From: Ligustrum vulgare
Taxonomy: Eukaryota; Streptophyta; Magnoliopsida; Lamiales; Oleaceae
NCBI GenBank assembly: GCA_963555705.1
Contig: OY743179.1
Location: 19,972,692-20,036,691 of the forward strand
Direction: 5' to 3'
Length of the DNA stretch: 64,000 nt
Part shown: one piece after another, positions 34,801 through 45,159 of the stretch
Position numbering within the stretch: the stretch's first letter is position 1
How the letters are laid out: each line of letters opens with the position of its first letter
The notes under the pieces: generated by a model
Seen by the model: the letters and a program-made list of their open reading frames with translations, nothing else
What the model was told of the DNA's origin: nothing
Database searches by the model: none
Translations under genes and position numbers: made by a program

Positions 34801-37047
34801 ACACGTTTGAGCATTTTCAGAAGTTATTTTTTGAGGATATTTTCAGTTCAAAAATCTCTAAAAAGTATTTTCTTACTTTCCACAAAAGCACTCTTACCTT
34901 TTAGCCAAACATGCTCAGAGTCATTTTCTAGTTTTTACAAAAAATCAAGAAGATGGCTATTTGGAAGCATTTAGATTTCTTATAGTTTCTAGTTGAAATG
35001 TTGGAGCTTATTAGTTGAGATATGCATTGTAATTGTTGCATCTGGAAGACTAAAGAATGATTCTGAGCAAAACAAGAATACATGAATCCAACACGTGTAC
35101 CCCATGCATTACGGCTACACGGCTACATAAAAATGGTTAAACAAGAATTACCTGACCACCAGTATCAGGCAAGCCCAAGACATTTGCTTGGCCAAAATAT
35201 CCATGAATTGACAAAATGACAACATTAAACACCATGGGTATTCTACCAAGAAACGTTTCTAAAGTGGAAGGGTCAGGAGCTTGGAGAATGTCAGAGAGGA
35301 GATGCATCATCTCCAGAACCCTTGCAGCTGTATCTCCCCAACCTCTCTCGAAACCCATCCCTTGCAGTCTGCATGCCCAATATATGTTATAATTTACTAG
35401 AGTGTACATCTTGAAAGAATGACTCATATATGAAAACTCACGTATATTCAAATTCGGAATAGGGGGTGTCTGGTGGTTGCTTTGAGAGATAGTCATCTGC
35501 CTTGGTCAAAGCAGACTCAAGCCTCGATATGCGTTGTATCCGATCATTCAACATCAACACCTATATGAATAATGTAGTGTGTGAAATATAACATAGCCAT
35601 TTAATTTGGTAAAAAAACAATAATTTTAGCTGATACTAGAACTTACATGCCCTTTATGATTGTGTGCTCGAAGGAAATCAAGTAATGGTTCCAAAGATTC
35701 TTTATTGCGAAACATGATTGAAGAAAGATGACGGTTGAGGAATTGGACACCATTGCCAATGGACGAGGATCGAGTTGGGCGAGGAAATGTTGCATTGAAT
35801 GGCTCAAAATCCAGTTCAAGAACATAGGGATCATCATTTCTAGCAAATATAGAAAACAGAATATAGTGAGTATCCAGAATTACTCATCTTCCAAAATTAG
35901 GCAAAACTTTGACGTCAATAAACAGGAAAGTCACTCACCGTCCATCCACAAGTTCTTCCTTGAATCGTAAATATTCAGAAACTGACAATTGGTCTACGCT
36001 GAGGTCATTTACATTGACGCGTACAAATTCCCAAACACCAGGCCTCGGTCGTACAGCCATAGCGACAAAAGGTGGCAGAACTATTGCTTCCTATCATAAA
36101 GCAGAAATTTAAGGCGCCCAAATTTACAGTTTCAAGAAGAACAAAAGTTTCAATTTGACACCCCCCAGTTCCCAATATTTTGCTTATTTTTCCCACAAAA
36201 ATGAATCGAAATAATTAGCCAGTCAACAAATCAATGGAACTACATACAAAATATGAACCGACAAAGTTTTAATAATCCTGAAAAGGGTGAAATTAATCTG
36301 TTTGGCGGCTGTGGAACTTGATGTTTTCCAGAGAAAATGTGGAGATGGGTTGTTTTAAAAAGTTTACCAAACACATGTCAGCTTACTCAAGAAATAACTG
36401 CCATCTTCCTCTGTTCAAAGCAGTAAAATGCAGAATAAAAGGAAACCTGCAGGACACCAAATCAAACTCTAGGTACTTCTTTCTAGAGAAAAAATAAAAA
36501 TCGAAAAAAACCCACATATTTCTCTGAGATATTTAAAAAAAAAAAAAAAAAAAGAGAATTAATTTGAAAATTGAAAAAATAACCTGAGCAGACTTTAAGA
36601 TTTCGCCAAAGGGTCCATCACTGAGTTTCTTCTTTCCAGTGTCATCACAAACAATGTTGTCCAGCTCATCGATCAGGTGATGTGGCTGCAGCATACCCTT
36701 CCCTTGGGAGACATATCTTCAAACAAAAAATTATTTTTTTTTATTTTTTATTTTTTTTTAAAGAGTGTCGATCAGTAATCAAAAACTATAAAAGCAGTTA
36801 AAAAAATAAAAAATAATCATGTAATTTTACAACTGCACAGCTGACAAAAGTTGCCAGGATTAATTGCTTGTCGCGAATTTTCTTTTATGGATTTTCAGAA
36901 AATTATTAAAATCTAAATAAATAAAAAGAGAGGAAAAAAAAAAGTGCACCTGGAAAGGAGAGAGACTAGCTCGTTTCGATGAGCAGAAAGAGTATCCTCC
37001 ACCCTCTCTCTCATGCTGGGTAGTTTCGCTAACTTTGGGGTCGCCAT
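28835..37047 (-). CDS. SUS: Sucrose synthase, 15 coding exons, 811 aa predicted
   Basis: Cleaves sucrose with UDP to UDP-glucose and fructose (reversible), in the cytosol or at membranes, as a tetramer. Exons, minus strand: 37047-36950, 36716-36584, 36090-35939, 35839-35647, 35560-35442, 35368-35152, 34466-34371, 34080-33907, 33405-33289, 33208-33042, 32048-31824, 30946-30625, 30094-29850, 29180-29042, 28873-28835. All introns are GT-AG and the phases add up to 811 codons. The N-terminal regulatory region has a phosphorylation-type site K8-L-P-S11. H287 lies in [15 protein letters not shown] follows, R580 and K585 lie in ARLDRVKN, and the E-x7-E pair is E676/E684. The C-terminal [17 protein letters not shown] fits the SUS2/SUS3-type clade. 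Start: first ATG after the TATA box, with the family's usual N-terminal length. Oddity: Ile286 replaces the usual Pro before His287. Clade placement is from memory. Confidence 0.96.
29562..29580. repeat. (CA)n microsatellite in a sucrose synthase intron
   Basis: Nine CA repeats in the intron between exons 13 and 14 (29181-29849). Confidence 0.9.
34152..34321. mobile_element. PIF/Harbinger-type MITE in sucrose synthase intron 7
   Basis: Perfect 12-bp terminal inverted repeats (GCCTCTGTTCGG and CCGAACAGAGGC) are flanked by a 3-bp duplication CTA (34149-34151 and 34322-34324). Length 170 bp, filling more than half of the 290-bp intron (34081-34370). The inside (TTATAAACCAATTTATAATC, CCACACAT) resembles the dispersed repeat at 37.5-38.8 kb. 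Confidence 0.8.
34752..34913. mobile_element. Probable MITE in sucrose synthase intron 6
   Basis: Inverted ends: CATGTTTGGCTATTAA on the left and, reverse-complemented, GCATGTTTGGCTAAAA on the right. Inside are GCATTTT and AAAAGCAC-type motifs. Flanking duplication not clear. Confidence 0.55.
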
Positions 37048-37163
37048 TGAGAATTTTGGGCTATAATTTCTGTATCTCCAACAAAAATTTTTCCTGATTT
37101 TAGGGTTCTTGGAATTGAAAGAAAGACTGAGAAAATAGTAGTACGTTATGTAATGGTATCAGA

Positions 37164-37170
37164 ATTTATA
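37164..37170 (-). promoter_or_regulatory. SUS: Probable TATA box of the sucrose synthase gene
   Basis: TATAAAT on the minus strand (within GTCTATAAATTC), 117-123 bases upstream of the start codon. Transcription would start near 37135, giving a leader of about 90 bases. No leader intron is evident between it and the ATG. Confidence 0.6.
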
Positions 37171-38910
37171 GACAAAAATAGAACCCCACACACAGCAGAG
37201 TAATGTAGAGAGGTGGCAATTTTCTGTATATATATATATTTAGATAAGGGAGACGATAATAATATTCAATCGGTTTGAACGTGAATACTGGAGGCCGTAT
37301 TCGTTTAGAGTTTTTGAGACACGTTATTTTGTTTCCAATGGGCAAGAAAGTTGAATGTGGACAAGGAAACGTCGGTTCGGGACACGTGTATACATTTTTG
37401 TTGTGTCGTACGTATGGGAGTGCAAGGATGGAACCAGTCAGCATCTGCGATGATATCTAGACTAGATAGAGTCGCCGACACATATGTCCCAATTTTCATG
37501 GTCGCCGACGCATACGTCCCTGTTCTGACGGATACTAACACGTACACATTTGTCCTCTTGTTGGCAAATTATTTAAAAACATGTTTTTAAAATAATATAT
37601 AATTCCCCAACTCGTTTTTTTCTCTATTTTTCAATCACATATTTTATCTCGAAAAAATCAAAAAAACATGTTTTTAAATAAAAAACTTTTAACAAACAGA
37701 GTCGTGACTAATAGCATGTTTGTTAATATGATTTTTAGAAGTTTTGTGGCTTTTTTTTGTTTATATAAATATAGTTTAAAAATGTTTGAAAAGTCAAAAC
37801 TGTGGGCTTGATTAATGTTACAGTATTTTTGGTCACTTGTGTACCCCGTAACCCACGAATTATTCCCTTTAAAGGGATATTCGTGAAATGAATTTGAGAA
37901 AAATGTTGTTGAAATTGTCCTGAACCAAACAAAGGTGGTTTATAAACAAATTTATGAGACTAAAATATTTTTCAACCACGTATATTTTTTCAATTCACTT
38001 TTTAATTACATAATTTATCTCAAAAATATCACATTTTTTGTCATAAACAAAAAATTTTTAGCCTCTATTATTTGGTAAAAGTTTTGTAAATTTTGTTTTA
38101 TTAACGACGATATGACAATATTTCGTCAATCAATTTATTTGAGAAATCTATGATCAGTCGAAACTGTTAACTTTTAAAAATAGATTAAAGAGACGTTACC
38201 ACATGATCATTAATAAACAAACATTTACTAAATAGAGCCTAATCCTCTTTTGTGGGGGGGGGGGGGGGGGGGAATTGTATATAATACAAATAATATGATG
38301 TTTTTGAAATAAAATATGAGGTTAAAAAGTGATTTGAGAAATTATAAGTAGTTAAAAAGTGATTTCGGAAATATGACCAAACAAAGGGTTACTTGTAAAT
38401 AAGTTTATAAACAACACATTTCCCCTAAACTAATTTTTAACCACACATATTTTCAAATTACTTTTCAATCACATATTTTATCTCGAAAAAATTACATTAT
38501 TTGTTTGTTTTTACAAAAGAGATGCTAAGTTTTTAGTAAAATTTGATAAAGTTAATGAAATGTTTCGTTAAACTATTTATTGATTCATTGAAATACAATG
38601 TTAAAATTAATTGTTAACTTTTATTTAGATTAAAATATTTATTTTACCCTCTGTTTAGCAAATTTGTTTATAAACAAGACATTTTTCAAATCACTTTCAA
38701 CAATACATAATTTTTTGAACTCTTTTTCAATTACATATTTTATTTCGAAAATATCACATTAAAAAAATGTTTATCCATTAGAGGTTAATCCTATCAAACA
38801 AGAATGATTTGGAGGAAGTTTATTACTCTTTTGGAATGAAATTTCAATTTTTTCAAGTGGTTATAGTGTTTTACTCCAAACTAAGCATTTGGTTTTTTGG
38901 GGGGGGGGGT
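37171..38910. other. Upstream intergenic region of sucrose synthase with dispersed AT repeats
   Basis: A (TA)n stretch at 37227-37240 is followed by about 300 bases without recognised content, although opposing frames are open. Between about 37560 and 38770 a 100-bp motif recurs about four times (37640, 37985, 38440, 38700): AACCACACATATTTT or similar, then CAATCACATATTTTATCTCGAAAAA. These look like worn copies of one MITE family. No gene recognised. Confidence 0.6.
38254..38272 (+). repeat. Homopolymer run of 19 G
   Basis: An uninterrupted G run, rare in plant DNA of this composition. Its length may be approximate because such runs are hard to sequence. Confidence 0.8.
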
Positions 38911-38982
38911 GCTTGAATAGTGATTGATAAGATAGTGTGTGGTTGGGGAAAAAATGAGCCAGGGTTGGGGGGGGGTTGGGGG
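38899..38982 (+). repeat. G-rich stretch with quadruplex potential
   Basis: Eleven G at 38899-38909 and GGGTTGGGGGGGGGTTGGGG at 38962-38981. The spacing GGG-TT-G9-TT-G5 could form a G-quadruplex. It lies at the border of a repeated block. Confidence 0.7.
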
Positions 38983-39343
38983 ACTTTGAATAGTGATTGA
39001 TGAGACAGTGTGTGGTTGGGAGAAAAATAGGCTCATCAGTAGAATATTTTATTTTTTAAATACATGGTTAAAAACTTAAAATTGAGTACTCTACAAATAT
39101 GGGTAAAAAATAATGATGATTAAACATAGGCTAATCACGTGAATTTGAAGATGCTTTGAATGTGTGCACAAGATTTGTAAATATGTATACCTCATATAAC
39201 AACCATACAAAAGCTGTAAATTCGTGTAACTCAAGAAAAGTGTATTTCATACTCCACTATATGAGTATAACCACTCATAATTATCCACAAGTTTTGAGCT
39301 TTTTATTGGCTCATGTCGAAACAAAATTGCTAAAAAAATAATG
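38983..39343 (+). repeat. 350-bp direct repeat, copy 1
   Basis: Starts CTTTGAATAGTGATTGATGAGACAG and ends TCGAAACAAAATTGCT. Copy 2 is at 40746-41097 and nearly identical by eye. A short extra start (TTGAATAGTGATTGATAAG...) also occurs at 38913. The small ORF in each copy (MNVCTRFVN...) is conserved only because the repeat is. Confidence 0.9.
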
Positions 39344-39420
39344 GTGCAACTCTCAAATTTTTGCTTTCCTTGAGAGCTCGTTAGCCATCAATAACCATTT
39401 CACCACACACCTTTCCTCTA

Positions 39421-39840
39421 TAGGTGTCAATCCGGGTGGTCCGGGCCGGGTATGAATAAAAACATAGATTTTTTTCATATTTTTAACAAATTTTTTGTCA
39501 AGTTTCTAAATACAAAATGATTAAAATGATAAATTCATATTTATACCATAAAATTTTTACATAGAATTTAAAATTATAGTTTATGTTAAATGAATTACTT
39601 CTAAATATGCAAATTTAAATAAAACATAAACAAATAACAATTAAATAAGTATTTCTAATTACTATTATAAAAAAAATTACTTTTTCAGCTATTAGGGAGA
39701 AAAAAATAAGATTTTACTTTAAAAATTGTATTAGAGTTTGTTGAAGAATAGAGATTTTCAATGTTTCCATATTTAATAAAAACAGTTTTTTTTTTACGGG
39801 CCAGCGGGTTAACTGCGGCCCGCGAAAGTTTAACTTCCTC
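39421..39840. mobile_element. hAT-type MITE, one clear end
   Basis: TATAGGTGTCAATCCGGGTGG at the left resembles hAT termini of the TAGGTGTCAA type. GC-rich sub-terminal blocks (GGTCCGGGCCGGG; ACGGGCCAGCGGGTTAACTGCGGCCCGCG at 39797-39826) bracket an AT-rich middle. The right terminus was not found. Confidence 0.5.
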
Positions 39841-40745
39841 AATGCCAAAACAATGTCTGTGAGCAAACACATTGATCAGCTAGTATGAACACATCATCTA
39901 TCATGACAACTAGCGAACATGGCAATGTAACCATCTTACTCAGAGTACATCATCACCACCCTCTACCAGCAGAGACACATTGTCCGTCTTCGAGTAGTTA
40001 GTTGAGTCCGCTCCACCTTTTGAACAATTATTCTCACATGATCAGATTGTCCACAATTCTAGCATGTTACCTTCTTCTTTGGAGGAATTATTTTTAACAC
40101 TTGAGAAGATTCAAGGGAATCAGAATTCAGCTAGCGTGCTGACGAATATTGTTCCAATTGAGAAACTAAAGTTGTATGTAACTTCAATTGGACTCTCTTT
40201 TAAGAAATGATGAGTTGTCGCTGCAGAGCAATTATTCATGGTGAACTAGTCTCCAAGGGGAAGACTGTTAGCAAGGGCCAGTCCATGGAAATGACTTGGG
40301 CTTCAATCAATACATGTTAAATTATTAAAACCCAAATTTACTTACTTTTTTGCGGTAAAGAATAAAACTAAAAACATCCATTCTATTCAATGGATTAAGT
40401 TGAATAAGAAAATTAAACCCGTCAAACACGCCCATTCCAAAAAGCAAGCCTTCAACTATCAACATCGCCAAATTGCTTCCATTTACCAAAAACAAACCCC
40501 AAATCACAGTCAGTTGTATTCCAACCCATTTCAAATCCCCAATTCCTTTAAGCATGAAATCGTAAATCATCCCACAGAACGACATATTTCAAGAACAATA
40601 TCACGAAATCCGCATCATGTATCGCTATCAATAATTTCCATGATCAAATTCATCTGATAAAGGTGTCTTTCCAACCGATTACAAATACTCGCAGTAATCG
40701 GGTCACGAGAAAAGAAAAGAAAAGAAAAGAAGCAAGCTTGGAGCT
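39841..40745. other. Unassigned sequence between the two direct repeats
   Basis: 39880-40320 resembles worn coding DNA on the plus strand, but I could not identify it. 40325-40585 (minus) has an 86-codon hydrophobic frame (LTVIWGLFLVNGSNLAMLIV), then a GTAAGT-like site; it could be a captured host gene piece or chance. An (AAAAG)n run lies at 40709-40731. Confidence 0.4.
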
Positions 40746-41097
40746 CCACTTTGAATAGTGATTGATAAGATAGTGTGTGGTTGGGAAAAAAATGATCTAA
40801 TGAGTAGAATATTTTATTTTTTTAAATACATGGTTAAAAACTTAAAATTGAGCACTCTAGAAATATGGGTAAAAAATAATGATGATTAAACATAGGCTAA
40901 TCACGTGAATTTGAAGATGCTTTGAATGTGTGCACAAGATTTGTAAATCTGTATACCTCATATAACAACCATACAAAATCTGTAAATTCGTGTAACTCAA
41001 GAAAAGTGTATTTCATACTTCACTATATGAGTATAACCACTCATAATTATCCACAAGTTTTGAGATTTTTATTGGCTCATGTCGAAACAAAATTGCT
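40746..41097 (+). repeat. 350-bp direct repeat, copy 2
   Basis: Same sequence as 38983-39343, with few changes. It ends just before the first ORF of the Mutator-like element (ATG at 41144). Confidence 0.9.
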
Positions 41098-41143
41098 GAA
41101 AATAATCTAGTTTTTGCAAAATAATCTAGTTTTCATCTAGATT

Positions 41144-41640
41144 ATGGCGTCACCCAACCAGAGTAACTTAATCTGTCACGGTTCCGGTAGTATGTTGGTC
41201 GAAGATTCACCAATAATGGGCATTACAAATAGAAAGCAAACATTGGGTTCAATATACGTCCCGCAGATGGAAGTTGAGACACAGAGAGTGAATACACCCA
41301 AAAGGAGGCTGAAAATGGGTATGGGTATTCAAGAGGTAACTAACAGAGGAGATGGTTCCAAATTTGTGGAGATTGTGGAGACAAAAAAAATGGATGTACC
41401 CCTAATCGTCGAATCACAAGATCAATAACCGCTTTGTCTGATTCAATTGAAAGAGACAACCAATATGATAAGGAAGGGTTGATGGGGACAGCTCAAAATA
41501 ATATCACTGGAAAGAGGCTGATTGACGAATTAGACGGTGACTCACCACCAAAGAAGAAAATTCTGGTGATGCCTCATGACTCCCATGCAACTATGTCGCC
41601 ACACGAGACAACAACAATGCATACTAAGGTTACCTGTAAG
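41144..41640 (+). pseudogene. Ulp1-type gene, N-terminal exon
   Basis: Two consecutive frames (41144-41428, then 41434-41649) read as a low-complexity charged region with basic clusters (TPKRRLKMGMG, DSPPKKKILV) that could be nuclear localisation signals. A TAA and a 5-base gap separate them. No known domain. It is assigned to the Ulp1-type gene by position (same strand, ahead of DUF1985) and ends near TTACCTGTAAGT, a plausible donor at 41635. Confidence 0.45.
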
Positions 41641-41644
41641 TTAC

Positions 41645-41976
41645 TTTAAATTCATTACACAATCCCTTAGAGTAATGATCCCCTTTGTGCATTACACAAA
41701 CCTGTGAATATTTTTTAGACACCAGAGATGTAGCTTAATGCACAAATGATTTCATAGTTTTACATTACACATCACATTTACCTGTGAATATTTTTAGACA
41801 TTGGAGATGTAGCTTAATGCACAAATGATTTCATAAATTTTACATTACACGTCTTGTTTTTCACTAGGTGAGTAGTGGGTAATCCTATAATGGAAGTAGT
41901 ACAAATACATGCATTATTTTTAAATGTTTTCTAAGCATATTGGCCGGGATGTAACTTAATGCACAGATGATTTCAT
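41645..41976 (+). repeat. Intronic repeats of the Ulp1-type gene
   Basis: A unit of about 105 bases with ACCTGTGAATATTTTTAGACA, GATGTAGCTTAATGCACAAATGATTTCAT and TTTTACATTACAC occurs twice (about 41700 and 41780) and partly again (41880-41976). It continues at 43656 after the solo LTR. Confidence 0.75.
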
Positions 41977-43655
41977 TGTTGACATATGGTCAACTTGACC
42001 TTATTGTTTTGATCATAACAAACAAGAATATATTGTGTTGCTAACAAGTGTACTTCAAGTGCTTCATATAATTCAAAGCATTCAATGTTCAAATCAAAAC
42101 TATGTGATCAAGCACATGAGACGCAAAGAAGATCAAGAAATAATCGAAGATATTCGAGATCAAATTTCAAGTCGGAAAGCATGAAGACCAAGCAATGAAG
42201 CCTACAAAGAATTGATCATTTACAAATTGCTTTTCAATCTTATGTAAGGTTAATGCATCAATAGTTGGCAATGCACTTCATAAAGCTCAAGTAACATTTT
42301 TAAAACCATCAAAATATCTTTTTCAAAATCAACTTTGATCAGAAAACCTTGAAAAATAAAAATCTTGAAATCCTGATTTTTTAGGTCGACCGCAAAATCA
42401 ATAGGTCGACCGCATGACACTTTCAGGTCGACTGCAAATTTTTTCAGGTCGACCGCACTGTCTATTTTTGAACTCCAACGGCTATTTTCTCGCAACGGCT
42501 ATATTGAGGTCGACCGCATGGAAGGATAGGTCGACCGCAAAAGACAGTATGTGAGAAATTTGCTCTATAAATAGCCTTCACTCTTGCATTCATTTTTAAC
42601 AACATAGAAAAGATTTTATAGAAACTTTCTTGTGAAAATTCATTGTTCTTGGTTTATATTCATCTATTATTATTATTAAACTTTGATTGATCTAAACTTT
42701 GTTTTATCAAATTCATCAAAGTTTTTGGAAGAAAGTTTTGTGAAGATTCTTGGTTTTTATATTGTTTAAACTTCTTCAACATCTTCACACCACATTGGAA
42801 TTGAAGTGTAAGTCTCTCTTTGTTCTAAACTTGTTTTAATCTTTTAAAAGAGAGAAATTCCAATTAAGGAACTTTGATTATTTGTGTTACATTTTTCATT
42901 ATCTTTTGATTCATCAAAGTTCTATTGCCTAAACACTTTGAGCTTAACTCATTGTTAATTATTCAAGTGTGGCATCTCTTGGTACTTAATTTGATTCAAT
43001 ATTTTAACAAGAGATTATTTGAAAAACTTTGTTTGATTGCATTGAACTTTTCATTATCATTTGCATCAAAGTTTTTCTCTAACACTCGAGCTTAATTCAT
43101 TGCTATCTATTAAGTGTTAGCCTAACTCTCTCGGTACTTAATTTGAGTATATCATTTGTCAAGAGAGTTATTTCAATTGTAAATTCAATTCATTATATCT
43201 TGTGGTTTCGAGAGCCTTGTGAAAACTAAATTGTTGGTTAAGGATAGGTGTTCCTTGTTGTAAGTCGCCTAAGGATTTGGTACTCCTTGTTGTAAGTTAC
43301 CAATACAGTGGATTTGGCCTTGCTCGTGACGGAGAGCTCGGTAACGGGGGACGTAGATCACGTTGGTTGATTGAACCTCCATAAATCGCGTTTGCATTCT
43401 CTTATCCCTTTTACTTACTTACATTGCACTTACTCTATTCTATCAATTTATATTGCGCAACACTATATCTAAGTGCTATACTTGCTTTATCAATTAAGTT
43501 TACACATTTATAGCGCACTACATTGATAGTTAAGTTACTTACAACACTAAGTGCTCATACTTGTACACATTGATTTTTAAGTTTGAGATTATTTATCGAA
43601 AAAGTTTTATAAACTAATTCACCCCCCTCTTGGTTAGTTTACTCTTGGGCTAACA
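41977..43655 (+). mobile_element. Solo LTR of a SIRE/Maximus-type copia element, 1.68 kb
   Basis: Starts TGTTGACATATGGTCAACTT and ends CTTGGTTAGTTTACTCTTGGGCTAACA (last 27 bases), wording typical of SIRE-type LTRs. A perfect 5-bp duplication TTCAT lies at 41972-41976 and 43656-43660. CTCTATAAATAGCC at 42563 is the TATA box. Six copies of GGTCGACCGCA or near variants lie just upstream (42384-42540). Confidence 0.9.
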
Positions 43656-43660
43656 TTCAT

Positions 43661-44364
43661 AGTTTTACATTACACTTCACATTTTAACTAGGCGAGCAAT
43701 GGGTAATCCTATAACGGAAGTAGTACACATACATGCTTTATTTTTTATTTATTTTTTAAATGTGGGCAGCTTTCACGTCTATTTTATGCGTGGTTATTTT
43801 GTTCATTCATTGTTGATGTAGTATGTCAATCTATCGTATCTTTACATTGACATAATCGAAATGAGTGACAACACACAACATATTTGTGTTCCACTGTAGA
43901 CATTAAAATATATGGTCTCATAACACACATTACACAAATGTGTCACATTTGAACAAGAGCTAAATAATATAAAAATAAATTACCAAAATGTTTTTTGTTC
44001 CTATGTTATATTGGACTTAGAATAGATTATAAGATAGAAAAGCAAGCATGTAAGTGTAACGTTGCTCTTAAATTCTTAGTTTTTTTTTTTTTATGATTGA
44101 GTAAATAACATATCCATACCATATATATGATGCTTGATTTAATGATCATGACTACCAAACATTTGTATTATTATGGTTCACTAAAGACATCATATCATGT
44201 TGTGTCAGTCCATCAGTCACATTATTGGAATAATTATCACCCCCAATGCCTGACCCTTTTTTTTTGGGTGACCATTGAACAAGCTTATGATTTTATCATC
44301 AACCTAGAAGACATATTCGGTGGCACCATTAATGTATTCTTAAAAAAATGAGGTAATAGCAAAC
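43661..44364 (+). other. Intronic or linker sequence of the Ulp1-type gene
   Basis: The intronic repeat continues at the start. A frame at 44127-44351 reads YWNNYHPQCLTLFFW and may be a worn exon; not recognised. Confidence 0.4.
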
Positions 44365-45150
44365 TTGAATGCGAAGCTTAGTGAAACACAGAAGGAGTTA
44401 TTTCGAAGTACATGTTTCGGTCACTTCCTCCAAGTGAGCGACATCAGATTACAAAATCAAGTAATACATAAAGTACTCCTTTGGGAAGTCCGACAGGCAA
44501 CATTAGATGAGATGTGGTTTGTAATCAATGGGAGCTTTCTGAAAATTTCTATTAATGAGTTTTGTCTTACTAGCCGGCTCAAGTACGACTGTGACAAAAA
44601 TACAAACATGTTCGAAATGGGTGGTAAATGTCGGATTAAGAACAAGTACTTCAAGGAGATGAAAAGTGTCTACAGGAAAGACGTTAAGCATACATTCAAG
44701 AAACTCCCATTGGACACACCAGATGAGGACATTGTCAAAATTGGTATATTGTACTTGATATCAACTTTTGTGTTCACTTCCACACAATGCAAAGTTGTTA
44801 TTGATGCAATAATGAGACTGGTCAACTCTCCTTATATGAACTTGTTTCCATGGGGTAAGGAACTCTTCTAGATAACCTTCAGATACCTTAAGAATGCTCT
44901 AAGCAAAGCACAGCCAAGCAGAGGTGATGTGAAGGGCATCCTAACCTATCGACTGTACAGATTTCCTCTCACATTTCAAGCGTGGATATACTAGTTGATC
45001 CCATCATTATCCAGAAAATTTTGCAGAAGAGTTAGATACGGATCACCCCACATTGTCAACTAGATCAATGATGAAAAAAGGGTATCAACATCATCTTTGG
45101 AGAAGTTCCTCTTCGAGGTGGAGGAGGTATAACCTGCCACGCTAATGTGA
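44365..45150 (+). pseudogene. DUF1985 domain of the Ulp1-type gene
   Basis: The open frame 44365-44871 (168 codons) carries STCFGHFLQVSDIRLQNQVI, LLWEVRQATLDEMWFVING, ISINEFCLTSRLKYD and MNLFPWGKELF. This is DUF1985, a plant domain found mostly in Ulp1-bearing transposon genes, usually as the N-terminal module. Beyond the stop at 44871 the match continues with LKNALSKAQPSRGD and YRFPLTFQAWIY (about 44890-44990), again stopped. The domain's biochemical role is not known. The missing Trp/Gly positions and the two stops show it is dead. The solo LTR at 45160 follows directly. Confidence 0.85.
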
Positions 45151-45159
45151 TGCGAAATA

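Noticed and set aside
39156..41110. Two nearly identical 61-62 codon ORFs
   Set aside because: They lie in the direct repeat; their similarity is explained by the duplication, and changes between them show no coding bias by eye.
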